From Schaalia sp. ORNL0103 (GTDB lineage Bacteria > Actinomycetota > Actinomycetes > Actinomycetales > Actinomycetaceae), in assembly GCF_019429565.1 (NCBI RefSeq), contig NZ_JAHXSA010000001.1, positions 124,001 to 188,000 on the forward strand: a stretch of DNA of 64,000 bases. Direction: 5' to 3'. Position numbers and translations under genes: made by a program. This document shows positions 1 through 8,833 of the stretch, one piece after another. Every line of letters starts with the position of its first letter. The stretch's first letter is position 1. The notes below the pieces were generated by a model, which was not told the origin of the DNA, ran no database searches, and worked only from the letters and a program-made list of their open reading frames with translations.

Positions 1-1118
1 TAGCAGCCGCCGCTGGGCTGGCCCTGGCGACCGCCTCGCTGGCCGCCTGCTCGCCCTCCTCCTCGGACCACGGCCTCGCGGTCGTTGCCACGACCACGCA
101 GATCTGCGACTACGTCACCCAGATCGCCGCGAAATCCGCCGACATTTCCCTCGACAAGACTGACGCTGCCGGAAAGAGCAGCCACGTCGGCGCGCAGAAA
201 GATGGTGCCGCCCTCGCCATGAGCCTCACCTGCCTGCTCGCCCCCAACGCATCCGCGCACGAGCACGAGATGACCCCCGCGCAGACCTCGGCACTCGCAC
301 AAGCCGACGTCATGGCGGTCTCCGGCGTGGACCTCGAGCACTTCCTCGACGACGCTGTCGTCTCCTCCGGCTTCAAGGGACGCATGGTTGTCACCTCGGG
401 CGTCCTGACAGCTGCAGACATCGACAACCCGGGTACCCCGGACCCCGAGGGCCCCTACACGATTGATCGCGGAAGTGAGCGCGTGGACGTCGCCCCGTGG
501 CCGTTCCCGCCGGAGGAAGCGGGCGAGGAACCCGAGTTCCGCTTCGACCCGCACGTGTGGACGTCGCCGAAGGGCGCTCGCGTCCAGGTCGCTAACCTCG
601 GCGCGGGCCTCGCGGCTGCGGCACCCGACGCCGCCTCGTCGATCAACGCGGCCACGGCCTCGTACCTGGAGGAGATCGACGCGCTCGATCAGTGGACCGC
701 CGAGGCCATCAAGACCGTGCCGGAGGGGCAGCGCGTGCTCTTTACCTCCCACGACGCCTTTGGCTACTTCTCGAGGGACTACGGGATCCGCTTCATCGGT
801 GCGGCCCTGTCCGACTTCAACGAGCAGCAGGACGCCACCGCCGACCACATCGCCAAGGCCGTCGCGGCCGTCAAGGAATCCGGCGCGGTCGCGCTCTTCG
901 CGGAAAACTCCAACAACTCCAAGTCCATCGAGGCGATCGCCCGCGCTGCCGGCGTGACCCCCATCGTGGGCGAGGACGCCATGTACGGCGACTCGCTGGG
1001 CCCCGACGGGTCCGAGGGAGCCACCTACGTCGGCTCGATCATCCACAACGTGCGCGCCGTGACGCAGGCGTGGGGCGGCACCGTCCCGGACCTGCCCGAG
1101 CGCCTGAAGGACCAGTGA
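1..1118 (+). CDS. Zn/Mn ABC transporter substrate-binding lipoprotein (5' end outside window)
   Basis: Metal-capturing lipoprotein of an ABC uptake system (ZnuA/TroA, cluster A-1 family). The reading frame is already open at base 3, so the start codon lies before the window. The first visible residues contain LAAC followed by Ser/Pro residues, a lipobox, so the protein should be lipid-anchored outside the membrane. Family features follow: a His-containing HEHEM stretch, the DPHVW motif, a SHDAFGYF segment and an AENS segment, which supply metal ligands in this fold. The ATPase start overlaps its stop by one base and two permease genes follow, giving a complete importer. Whether Zn or Mn is preferred cannot be told from the sequence. 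Confidence 0.9.
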   Translation, partial: AAAAGLALATASLAACSPSSSDHGLAVVATTTQICDYVTQIAAKSADISLDKTDAAGKSSHVGAQKDGAALAMSLTCLLAPNASAHEHEMTPAQTSALAQADVMAVSGVDLEHFLDDAVVSSGFKGRMVVTSGVLTAADIDNPGTPDPEGPYTIDRGSERVDVAPWPFPPEEAGEEPEFRFDPHVWTSPKGARVQVANLGAGLAAAAPDAASSINAATASYLEEIDALDQWTAEAIKTVPEGQRVLFTSHDAFGYFSRDYGIRFIGAALSDFNEQQDATADHIAKAVAAVKESGAVALFAENSNNSKSIEAIARAAGVTPIVGEDAMYGDSLGPDGSEGATYVGSIIHNVRAVTQAWGGTVPDLPERLKDQ

Positions 1119-1834
1119 TGGGCAGACTCGTCTCCTTTCACGACGCGGCGCTGGGGTATGGGAATACCCCCGCGCTGACCGGCCTGACCCTCGACGTGTT
1201 CGGGGGCCAGGCCCTCGCCCTTGTTGGCCCCAACGGCGGCGGCAAGACCACCCTCATGCGAGGTATCGTCGGCGGCTGCTCGATCCTGTCCGGGACCGTA
1301 GAAGTGGACGCAACGCGCATTGGCCTCGTGCCGCAAAGCGCAGACCTGGACCTCACCTTCCCCGTGAGCGCGGCCGAGGTCGTCACCATGGGGCTCATCG
1401 CCGAAGCCGGCTGGGGCAAGCGCATCAGCGCCGACATGCGCGCGCGGGTGAGCGCCGCCCTCGAGCGGGTGAACCTCAGCGACCGGGCAAGCAGGCGCTT
1501 CGGGACGCTCAGCGGCGGGCAGCGCCAGCGTGTCCTCGTCGCGCGCGCCCTCGTTGCGCGCCCCGAGCTGGTCATGATGGACGAACCCTTCAACGGCCTG
1601 GACGCTCCCAGCCGCGACATCATCACGGGCCTCATCGCCGACCTGACCGCTGACGGTGTCGGCGTCATCGTGTCCACGCACGACCTGTCGCTTGCGCGCG
1701 ACGTGTGCTCCCAGGCGTGCGTGCTCGCCTCCCGCCTCGTCGCCCTGGGATCCACCGACGAGGCCCTCGCGCCCGCGGTCTTGGCGCGCGCCTACGGATC
1801 GAGCGCCGACGAGGCGATTGCGGCCCTGTCATGA
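1118..1834 (+). CDS. Zn/Mn ABC transporter ATP-binding protein
   Basis: Cytoplasmic ATPase of the metal importer, 238 aa. Walker A GPNGGGKT is at residues 38-45, the signature LSGGQRQRV at 131-139, Walker B LVMMDE ends at about residue 156, and a switch His follows in STHD. The start was set at 1118 because its ATG overlaps the preceding TGA (ATGA), a typical translationally coupled junction; the frame is open further upstream but that part overlaps the lipoprotein gene. The next gene begins with ATG overlapping this stop by four bases. Its length is normal for the ZnuC/MntB type. Confidence 0.93.
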   Translation: MGRLVSFHDAALGYGNTPALTGLTLDVFGGQALALVGPNGGGKTTLMRGIVGGCSILSGTVEVDATRIGLVPQSADLDLTFPVSAAEVVTMGLIAEAGWGKRISADMRARVSAALERVNLSDRASRRFGTLSGGQRQRVLVARALVARPELVMMDEPFNGLDAPSRDIITGLIADLTADGVGVIVSTHDLSLARDVCSQACVLASRLVALGSTDEALAPAVLARAYGSSADEAIAALS

Positions 1835-2712
1835 TCGCCCCCTACCTGCTGCGCCCTCTCATCGTCCTCGGCCTGCTCGCGCTCGCGGTGGGACCAGCCT
1901 CGACGCTGGTCAACCTGCGCCGCGCCGAATTCAGCGCCGAAACGATGGTCCACGGCGTCTTTCCCGGCATCGTCGTTGGCATGGCGGTCGGCGGGCGCGA
2001 AGCGATCATCCCGGGCGGCGCAGTGTGCGCGGCTCTTATTGCGGCAGCGCTCACCGTGGCCTCTCGCAAACAGCGTCACTCCGAGGCGACGACCGCAGTC
2101 CTGCTCACCGCCTTCTTCTCCCTCGGCATCGTGATCTCCCTGCGCATCGGCGACATGTCCGGGCAGCTCGAATCCCTCATGTTCGGCCGTCTCCTGGATA
2201 TCACCCCGTCGCGCATGGCAACGAGCGCCCTCGCCCTCGTGGTCGCAGCCGCCCTGCTCACCCTCACCTGGCGCGCACAGGTCGCGGTGGCCTTCGACCG
2301 TGAGGCCGCGCGCGTCAGCGGCATCCCGGTCACCTGGATCGACATCGCTTTCAACGCGGCGCTCGGCGCGATCGTGGTCGCGGCGTCGACGGCCGTTGGG
2401 GTCCTCCTCGTCGTCGGATACCTCATCGTGCCCGGAGCCTTCGGACGCCTCCTCGCGGCGGGACCACGCTCGATGATGCTCCTGGCCGCCACCTGCGCGC
2501 TCGTCGGGGGATGGGCCGGATTTGGCGTCTCCCTCCTGCGCACCGCGCGCCCACTGTCCCCGCAGGCGTGCGTCGCCATGGGCGTCCTCGTCTGCTTCGC
2601 TGCCGCGTGTGTCATCCGCGAGATCCGCGCCCGCCGCGCACCCACGGTCACCACCGCGTGTGAAACGTCGCGTGAAACGACCGTGAACGCCGGGGGAGGG
2701 CAGGCCTCGTGA
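1831..2712 (+). CDS. Metal ABC transporter permease 1
   Basis: Integral membrane permease (ABC-3/ZnuB family), 293 aa with about eight hydrophobic segments. The N-terminal part contains the family-typical stretch ending HGVFPGIVVG, which is mirrored by HGTFPGAVLG in the next gene. The start ATG at 1831 overlaps the ATPase stop by four bases; the frame is open upstream but no better start is needed. Two related permeases in tandem suggest a heterodimeric channel. It ends in a basic, polar cytoplasmic tail. Confidence 0.88.
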   Translation: MIAPYLLRPLIVLGLLALAVGPASTLVNLRRAEFSAETMVHGVFPGIVVGMAVGGREAIIPGGAVCAALIAAALTVASRKQRHSEATTAVLLTAFFSLGIVISLRIGDMSGQLESLMFGRLLDITPSRMATSALALVVAAALLTLTWRAQVAVAFDREAARVSGIPVTWIDIAFNAALGAIVVAASTAVGVLLVVGYLIVPGAFGRLLAAGPRSMMLLAATCALVGGWAGFGVSLLRTARPLSPQACVAMGVLVCFAAACVIREIRARRAPTVTTACETSRETTVNAGGGQAS

Positions 2713-3566
2713 TCGCTAGCCTTCTCCTGTACCCCGCGCTCCACGTGACGATCATCGGGGCCCTGGGCGGCCTCGTCGGCGCCTTCGCCTATCTGGACCG
2801 ACGCATCTTCTTCGCCGAATCCGTCACGCACGGGACGTTCCCGGGCGCGGTCCTCGGCGTGGTCATCGCCGCAGCCCTCGGACTGGGGCACTCGGGCATG
2901 TCGGCAGCGCTCTACGTTGGAGCGTTCCTGGGGACCATCCCGCTCGTCGCCCTCATGCGCAGGCTCGCCACGATCCCGGGTATCTCCAGCCAAGGCGCAG
3001 CCGGCATCGTGCTGACCGCCGGTTTTGCTTCCGGTTACTTCCTGGCGACCTGGTTCAAGCCCCTGCCCCTCGCGGTCAACTCCTTCCTGACAGGCTCCGT
3101 CATGACGGTCTCGCCCGCCGACGTCGCCTGGGCGGGTGGAGTGCTCGTGGTCGCTCTGCTTGTCGTGACGTTGGGTGGGCGCCACCTGATCGCCCACTGT
3201 TTCGACCCCGCCAACCCCGCCGCCGCCTCGCGCGCCGGGCGTCACGAGCTCGTCATCCTCGGCCTCATCCTCGCCTCGGTCACCGTGGCGATCCCCGCAG
3301 TCGGCACGATCCTGTCGATCGCGCTCATTGCCGCGCCGGCCGCCGCGCTCGCGCCTCTCGTGCGCAGCTCTCGCGCCTTCCTCATCGGCTGCCCGCTGCT
3401 GGGCGCGCTCCTGGGGATCTCCGGCCTCGCCATTGCCGTCCCCGCGCGCCTGAGCGCAGGCGGAACCATCGCGCTCCTGTGCGCCGCGTGCGTCCTCGCC
3501 TCGCGCGTCCCCCAATGGGTGGCGGGCGCGAGGCGGACGCGCCGTGCACGCGCAGGAAACCAGTGA
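2709..3566 (+). CDS. Metal ABC transporter permease 2
   Basis: Second ABC-3 family permease, 285 aa, starting with GTG that overlaps the preceding stop by four bases. It has about eight membrane segments and the conserved FFAESVTHGTFPGAV region, plus a C-terminal basic tail (RRTRRARAGNQ). It presumably pairs with permease 1 to form the membrane channel. It is the last gene of the four-gene metal operon; rsmI starts only 12 bases later and may be read from the same transcript or from its own promoter. Confidence 0.88.
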   Translation: MIASLLLYPALHVTIIGALGGLVGAFAYLDRRIFFAESVTHGTFPGAVLGVVIAAALGLGHSGMSAALYVGAFLGTIPLVALMRRLATIPGISSQGAAGIVLTAGFASGYFLATWFKPLPLAVNSFLTGSVMTVSPADVAWAGGVLVVALLVVTLGGRHLIAHCFDPANPAAASRAGRHELVILGLILASVTVAIPAVGTILSIALIAAPAAALAPLVRSSRAFLIGCPLLGALLGISGLAIAVPARLSAGGTIALLCAACVLASRVPQWVAGARRTRRARAGNQ

Positions 3567-3578
3567 GACGATACGGGC

Positions 3579-4484
3579 ATGGAAGCAGCGACCGACACGA
3601 CCAACGCCCCCGAGGCTGCCTCGACGTCCAAGGACGCTCGCGCGCAGGAACCCTACCGCCAGGAGGCGGGGACCATCCTGCTAGCCGCCACCCCGATCGG
3701 GGACGTGCGTGACGCCTCGCCCCGCGTCGTCGCCGCGCTTCAAGGAGCGGACATTGTCGCCGCCGAGGACACGCGCCGCGCGCTCGCCCTGGCCTCGCGC
3801 CTAGGCATCAAGCTGGGTGGCCGCCTCGTCGCCCTGCACGACCACAACGAGGCCGAGAAGGCCGCGGGCATCGTCGAGGCCGCTAGGGGAGGGGCGCGCG
3901 TCGTCTTCGTGTCCGACGCGGGTATGCCCACGGTCTCTGACCCTGGCTTCCGGCTGGCTCGTGCCGCCATCGACGCGGGCGTTCCTCTGTCCGTTCTGCC
4001 CGGTCCCTCCGCGCCGCTCGTGGCCCTCGCCCTGTCCGGCCTGCCGTCGGACCGCTTCGCCTTCGAGGGATTCCTACCGCGCAAGGATGGGGATGCCACG
4101 CGCTACCTGCAGGACCTCGCGACCGACCCGCACACGCTCATCTTCTTCGAATCGCCCCGGCGCGCAGCCGCCACGCTGACACGCATGGCCGAGGTCTTTG
4201 GCGCCGACCGCTCCGCCGCGCTGTGCCGCGAGCTCACGAAGGACTACGAGGAGGTGCGCCGCGGTACGCTCGGGCAGCTCGCGGAAGGTGCCGACGACGT
4301 CCTCGGCGAGGTGACGATCGTTGTCGCCGGATACGCGCGAAGCGCACGCGCCGAAGACCACGTCGGTGCCGTCCTCGCGCTCGCGGCGGAAGGCATGCGC
4401 CTCAAAGACGCCGCAGCTGAGGTGGCTGCGGCGACGGGCGCGCGCAAGAACGACCTCTACAAGGCCGCTCTCGCCGCGCGTTAA
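3579..4484 (+). CDS. rsmI: 16S rRNA (cytidine(1402)-2'-O)-methyltransferase RsmI
   Basis: Tetrapyrrole-methylase-fold enzyme that 2'-O-methylates C1402 in the 16S rRNA decoding centre using S-adenosylmethionine. Seen: LLAATPIGDVRDASPR near the N-terminus, AEDTRR, the SAM-binding stretch SDAGMPTVSDPG, LPGPSA and FFESPRR, all diagnostic for the family. The protein has 301 aa with a short Ala/Thr-rich leader before the fold begins at about residue 30. ATG at 3579 is chosen; the sequence GATACG lies directly before it. It is convergent with pncA. rsmI close to metG is usual in Actinobacteria. Confidence 0.95.
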   Translation: MEAATDTTNAPEAASTSKDARAQEPYRQEAGTILLAATPIGDVRDASPRVVAALQGADIVAAEDTRRALALASRLGIKLGGRLVALHDHNEAEKAAGIVEAARGGARVVFVSDAGMPTVSDPGFRLARAAIDAGVPLSVLPGPSAPLVALALSGLPSDRFAFEGFLPRKDGDATRYLQDLATDPHTLIFFESPRRAAATLTRMAEVFGADRSAALCRELTKDYEEVRRGTLGQLAEGADDVLGEVTIVVAGYARSARAEDHVGAVLALAAEGMRLKDAAAEVAAATGARKNDLYKAALAAR

Positions 4485-4502
4485 AAACGAGGCCGGGGAG
4501 CC

Positions 4503-5060
4503 TTAGACGATCTCGACGTGCTCCGACGTCATCCACTGGCGGGCCGACGCGCCCAGCTCCTCGGTCACGGGCGCGGTCAGCTCACGCAGGACACGCGTCT
4601 TGAAGTCCGCGCGAGCGGCGTCGACCGCCGTGCATGCGACGCAGTGCGACTCGGCGAGGCCCACGACGTCCACGTCCGTGATGCCAGCGTTGCGCAGGAC
4701 CTGCTCCAGCGTCTCGCCCTCCTCGGTCGTTCCCTCGAAGCCCGAGTAGGCGGCCTTGTACTGGCCTTTCTTAATCGTCACGTCCGCGTTCACGTGCGCG
4801 AGAGCAGGGTGCAGCTCGGCCTCGGCCGTGCCCGCGACGCCGTGCGGGGGCCAGGTGTCCACGAAATCCGGCGTCTCGGAGAAGTGAGCGCCCGGATCGA
4901 TGTGCCAATCCTGCGTCGTGACGATCAGCTGGTACTCGTCGCGGTGCGCGTCCACGTAGGCGGCCACGGCCTCGGCGATGGCGTTACCGCCCGTCACGGG
5001 GAGAGCACCACCTTCGCAGAACGTGGGCTGAACGTCGACGATAATGAGTGCGCGGGCCAT
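4503..5060 (-). CDS. pncA: Nicotinamidase (isochorismatase-like hydrolase)
   Basis: Converts nicotinamide to nicotinate for NAD salvage; in mycobacteria the same enzyme activates pyrazinamide. 185 aa from ATG at 5060, which has GGGAGG five bases upstream. An earlier in-frame start at 5111 would add 17 residues with no motif and no ribosome site. Catalytic features: D9 in IVDVQ, metal ligands in TQDWH (D51, H53) and H73, Lys97/98, and the nucleophile Cys140 in ESHCVACTA. It is convergent with rsmI and divergent from metG. Confidence 0.92.
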   Translation of the reverse strand: MARALIIVDVQPTFCEGGALPVTGGNAIAEAVAAYVDAHRDEYQLIVTTQDWHIDPGAHFSETPDFVDTWPPHGVAGTAEAELHPALAHVNADVTIKKGQYKAAYSGFEGTTEEGETLEQVLRNAGITDVDVVGLAESHCVACTAVDAARADFKTRVLRELTAPVTEELGASARQWMTSEHVEIV

Positions 5061-5191
5061 GAAACCTCCCTGATAAATCAGTAATTTCCCCAAGCGTATC
5101 ACCCGGGTCACACTCGCCCAAGGGCTGTTTCAATTCCTCGATATGCGGCCGGTTGCCCGTTTATGACACCAACGCAGTATTGTTAGGGGCT

Positions 5192-7033
5192 ATGAGTCGT
5201 ATTCTGTCCGCCGTCGCATGGCCCTACGCCAACGGCCCCCGTCATATTGGCCACGTTGCGGGATTCGGTGTCCCCTCCGACGTTTTCTCCCGGTACATGC
5301 GAATGGCCGGCCACGACGTCCTCATGGTGTCCGGCACCGATGAACACGGCACCCCCATCCTGGTGGCCGCCGACGGCGCCGGCGTGAGCGCCCGCGAACT
5401 CGCAGACCAGAACAACCGCCTCATCGTCGAGGACCTCGTGGCCCTGGGCCTGTCCTACGACCTCTTCACTCGCACGACCGCCGGCAACCACTACCGTGTC
5501 GTCCAGGACATGTTCGCCACCGTGCGCGACAACGGCTACATGATCGAGCAGGTCACGCGCGCCGCCATCTCCCCGTCCACCGGCCGCACCCTGCCCGACC
5601 GCTACATCGAGGGCACCTGCCCGATCTGCGGCGCCGAAGGAGCGCGCGGCGACCAGTGCGATAACTGCGGCAACCAGATGGACCCGACCGAGCTCATCAA
5701 CCCGCGCTCGCGCATTAACGGCGAGACCCCCAACTTCGTGGAGTCCACCCACTACTTCCTCGACCTGCCCGCCCTGGCCGAGGCCCTGTCCGCCTGGCTC
5801 GACGAGCGCGAGAAGTCCGGCACCTGGCGTCCCAACGTCATCAAGTTCTCCCAGAACTTCCTCGAGGACATCCGCCCCCGCGCCATGACGCGCGACATCG
5901 ACTGGGGTATCCCGGTCCCCGGCTGGGAAGACCAGCCCACCAAGCGCCTCTACGTGTGGTTCGACGCCGTCATCGGCTACCTGAGCGCCTCCATCGAGTG
6001 GGCGCGCCGCACCGGCGACCCCGAGGCCTGGCGCAAGTGGTGGAACGACCCCGAGGCCCTGTCCTACTACTTCATGGGCAAGGACAACATCGTCTTCCAC
6101 TCCCAGATCTGGCCCGCCGAGCTGCTCGGCTACAACGGCCAGGGCGCGAAGGGTGGAGCTCCCGGCGACCTGGGCGTCCTCAACCTGCCCACCGAGGTCG
6201 TCTCCTCCGAGTTCCTCACGATGGAGGGCAAGAAGTTCTCCTCCTCGCACGGCATCGTCATCTACGTGCGCGATTTCCTCTCGCGTTACCAGGCCGACGC
6301 TCTGCGCTACTTCATCAGCGCCGCCGGCCCCGAGACCTCGGACTCCGACTTCACGTGGGCTGAGTTCGTGCGCCGCACCAACGGCGAGCTCGTCGCCGGC
6401 TGGGGCAACCTGGTCAACCGCACCGCCTCCATGATCGCCAAGAAGTTCGGCGAGATCCCCACCCCCGGTGAGCTCGAGGACATCGACCGCGCCCTCCTGG
6501 ATGCCGTCGAGGCCGGTTTTGAGACCGTCGGCAACCTGATTCGCCACCACCGCCAGAAGGCGGCGCTGTCTGAGGCCATGCGCCTGGTCGGCGAGGCCAA
6601 CAAGTACGTGACCGACACCGAGCCCTTCAAGCTGAAGGCCCCCGAGCAGCAGGAGCGCCTCGCGACGGTCCTGTGGACCCTGGCCCAGGCGGTCACGGAC
6701 CTCAACCTCATGCTCTCCCCGTTCCTGCCCCACGCGGCCAACGACATCGACCGCGTCATGGGCGGCACCGGCGAGATCGCGCCGATGCCCTACATCGAGG
6801 AGGTCGCCGAGCTCGACCCGCAGGTCCTGCCCGCCGACTTCGAGGGCCGCGACGGCTACCCGATCATCACGGGCGACTACACGAACGTCCCGACCTGGGA
6901 GCGCCACCCGATCACGGTTGGTACCCCGATCGCCAAGCCTACGCCGGTGTTCGTGAAGCTGGATGAGTCCATTGTCGAGGAGGAGCTTGCCCGCTACGCG
7001 GACGCTCACCCCGACGATGTGACGGGTGCCTGA
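5192..7033 (+). CDS. metG: Methionine--tRNA ligase
   Basis: Charges tRNA-Met in the cytoplasm. 613 aa; class I motifs HIGH at residues 18-21 and KFSSS (KMSKS equivalent) at 348-352. A zinc knuckle with four Cys (CPIC...CDNC) lies at about residues 148-165, and an anticodon-binding helical domain follows. No C-terminal tRNA-binding EMAP domain is present; residues after about 560 are a short family-variable tail. ATG 5192 was chosen over the upstream TTG at 5153 because the conserved [15 protein letters not shown] begins there and a TATTGT hexamer lies 8 bases upstream, consistent with a very short or absent leader. A strong terminator follows at 7089. Confidence 0.96.
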   Translation: MSRILSAVAWPYANGPRHIGHVAGFGVPSDVFSRYMRMAGHDVLMVSGTDEHGTPILVAADGAGVSARELADQNNRLIVEDLVALGLSYDLFTRTTAGNHYRVVQDMFATVRDNGYMIEQVTRAAISPSTGRTLPDRYIEGTCPICGAEGARGDQCDNCGNQMDPTELINPRSRINGETPNFVESTHYFLDLPALAEALSAWLDEREKSGTWRPNVIKFSQNFLEDIRPRAMTRDIDWGIPVPGWEDQPTKRLYVWFDAVIGYLSASIEWARRTGDPEAWRKWWNDPEALSYYFMGKDNIVFHSQIWPAELLGYNGQGAKGGAPGDLGVLNLPTEVVSSEFLTMEGKKFSSSHGIVIYVRDFLSRYQADALRYFISAAGPETSDSDFTWAEFVRRTNGELVAGWGNLVNRTASMIAKKFGEIPTPGELEDIDRALLDAVEAGFETVGNLIRHHRQKAALSEAMRLVGEANKYVTDTEPFKLKAPEQQERLATVLWTLAQAVTDLNLMLSPFLPHAANDIDRVMGGTGEIAPMPYIEEVAELDPQVLPADFEGRDGYPIITGDYTNVPTWERHPITVGTPIAKPTPVFVKLDESIVEEELARYADAHPDDVTGA

Positions 7034-7088
7034 TCTGGGGTTTTCCCTGGCATGACGCCACTTGCGATGAGTGTGGCGTACGTTTGAC

Positions 7089-7126
7089 AGCGCGCGGGCG
7101 GGACGGATGTGTCCCGCCCGCGCGCT
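7089..7126 (+). terminator. Terminator hairpin after metG
   Basis: Perfect 16-bp stem (AGCGCGCGGGCGGGAC and its complement) with a 6-nt loop and no clear U-tract, between metG and the GH32 gene. Confidence 0.75.
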
Positions 7127-7155
7127 CGTCTGTCTCGGGGTGTTACCGTGAGGTC

Positions 7156-8622
7156 ATGGCCGAAGATTTTCTCGCGTCCGCCCTCACTGCCGAGGCCTCG
7201 TCGCGCGCCCCGCAAGATCCCGACTACCCGCTCTTTCACGTCGCACCCCCGGTGGGCCGACTGAACGACCCGAACGGCCTCATTGAGATCGATGGGACCT
7301 ACCACGCCTTCTTCCAGTACACCCCCGAGCACCCGCGCCGCCTCGTCTACTGGGGCCACGCCACCTCGACGGACCTGACCCGCTGGGACTACCACGCCCC
7401 TGCGATCCTGCCCGACACCCACCAGGACGCGAACGGCGCCTACTCGGGCACGGCCATCGAGGTCGGTGACCACGTCGAGCTGTGGTACACCGGCAACTAC
7501 AAGGACCCCGACACGGGGGAGCGCGAGGCCACCCAGTGCGTCGTCACTACGACAGACATGGTCCACTTCAACAAGCAGGTGCCTCCGATTATCGGCCGCC
7601 AGCCGGAGGGGTATACCGCCCACTTCCGCGACCCGCAGGTGTGGCGCGACGCGGACGGATCCTACCGGATGCTGCTCGGCGTCCAGCGCGAGAACCTCAC
7701 GGGCGCGGCCCTGCTCTACCGCTCCACGGACCTGCGTGCGTGGGAGTGCGAGGGCGAGATGACCTTCCCCGACGCCGGTGGCGCCTTCGACGCGTTCGGC
7801 TACATGTGGGAGTGCCCCAACCTGGTGCGCCTCGTCGATGAGGATTCGGGTGAGGCCCACGACGTGTTGATTTTCTGCCCGCAGGGAATTTCGCCCGAGC
7901 GCGAGGGATTCGAGAATGTCTTCCCGTGCGTCGCCATCGTCGGCGAGCTCATGAGCACCGAGTTCCGGGGCGCGGACGGCTCCTTCGAAGAGCTCGACCG
8001 CGGCACCGAGTTCTATGCTCCCCAGATCATGGCGCGCTCCGCGTCCTCGGACCCGGGGGCACCGACCCTTCTGTTCGGCTGGGCGGGCAATGCGGGCGAG
8101 GACGACCAGCCATCGATCGAGACGGGCGGCTGGGTGCACTGCTTCACCGCCCCGCGCGCCCTCACCCTGCGCGGGGGTCGCGTCATCGCCCGACCGTTCC
8201 TTCCGGGCCTGCCCCTGGCGCCCGCCACACTCGAGGGTGCTCCCGGGGACGAGGCCGGGGCGCGCGTTGTGGAGCTCGCTGGCTCACGCTCGTGGAGGCT
8301 TGCCTTCGATGCTTCCTATGAGGGGGCCCTGTCCGTGCGCATCGGCGAGGAGTCCGGCCTGTCGATCACCCTTGACGAGGGGCGTCTGACCGTTGACCTG
8401 ACGGGTACGCGCTACCCCCATGGTGGCCGCCGCGTCGTCACCCTGGAGCCGGGGGAGGCCAGCCGCGTCGAGATCCTCCATGACCGCTCGATCACCGAGA
8501 TCTACCTGGGTGACGGCTCGCGTGTCTTCACGACCCGCAGCTTCCTGAACGGTGAGGGCGCAGGAGTGACGCTCGTGGGCGCCGCCTCCGTGAGCGCCGT
8601 GAGCGCCGCGCGCGCCGACTAA
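7156..8622 (+). CDS. GH32 beta-fructosidase (sucrose or sucrose-6-phosphate hydrolase)
   Basis: Hydrolyses beta-fructosides; with a neighbouring sucrose-type PTS the likely substrate is intracellular sucrose 6-phosphate. 488 aa, no signal peptide. Key GH32 residues: nucleophile D38 in RLNDPNG, D159 in the FRDPQ motif (transition-state stabiliser), acid/base E219 in WECPN. The C-terminal beta-sandwich occupies roughly residues 340-488. ATG 7156 is chosen: TACCGT sits 6 bases in front, suggesting a leaderless transcript, whereas the upstream GTG-type start at 7084 lies inside the metG terminator. A hairpin at 8635 ends the unit. ScrB/SacA is the closest named role; an inulinase-like role is less likely without secretion. 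Confidence 0.9.
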   Translation: MAEDFLASALTAEASSRAPQDPDYPLFHVAPPVGRLNDPNGLIEIDGTYHAFFQYTPEHPRRLVYWGHATSTDLTRWDYHAPAILPDTHQDANGAYSGTAIEVGDHVELWYTGNYKDPDTGEREATQCVVTTTDMVHFNKQVPPIIGRQPEGYTAHFRDPQVWRDADGSYRMLLGVQRENLTGAALLYRSTDLRAWECEGEMTFPDAGGAFDAFGYMWECPNLVRLVDEDSGEAHDVLIFCPQGISPEREGFENVFPCVAIVGELMSTEFRGADGSFEELDRGTEFYAPQIMARSASSDPGAPTLLFGWAGNAGEDDQPSIETGGWVHCFTAPRALTLRGGRVIARPFLPGLPLAPATLEGAPGDEAGARVVELAGSRSWRLAFDASYEGALSVRIGEESGLSITLDEGRLTVDLTGTRYPHGGRRVVTLEPGEASRVEILHDRSITEIYLGDGSRVFTTRSFLNGEGAGVTLVGAASVSAVSAARAD

Positions 8623-8634
8623 ACGACCCGTGCG

Positions 8635-8669
8635 CGAGGCCGTGGCTGCTCACAGTGGCCACGGCCTCG
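8635..8669 (+). terminator. Terminator hairpin after GH32 gene
   Basis: 12-bp stem CGAGGCCGTGGC/GCCACGGCCTCG with an 11-nt loop. It carries the CGAGGCC core seen in most terminators of this window. Confidence 0.7.
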
Positions 8670-8753
8670 TCGTATGTGTGCGGTCTCTCATGTTCCGACC
8701 TGAGACGATGTCCGACGCGCCTTGCATTGAGGACTCTGTCACCCGTAGTATGT

Positions 8754-8763
8754 CAATCGATTG
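8754..8763. promoter_or_regulatory. Candidate LacI-family operator upstream of PTS gene
   Basis: Perfect palindrome CAATCGATTG, 70 bases before the EIIBCA start. Even-length palindromes with a central CG are typical LacI-family operators, and a LacI regulator gene flanks the PTS gene. I found no second copy near the GH32, regulator or ptsH starts. The assignment is inference. Confidence 0.45.
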
Positions 8764-8833
8764 CTACACACCGCCCAGCGCGGCGTAACAATGGCGTTGC
8801 GCGTGGGGTTTTGAGAAAGGAATGTGGTCGGCA

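Noticed and set aside
5183-7009. 608-codon minus-strand frame opposite metG
   Set aside because: Same GC-bias artefact; metG motifs on the plus strand account for the region.
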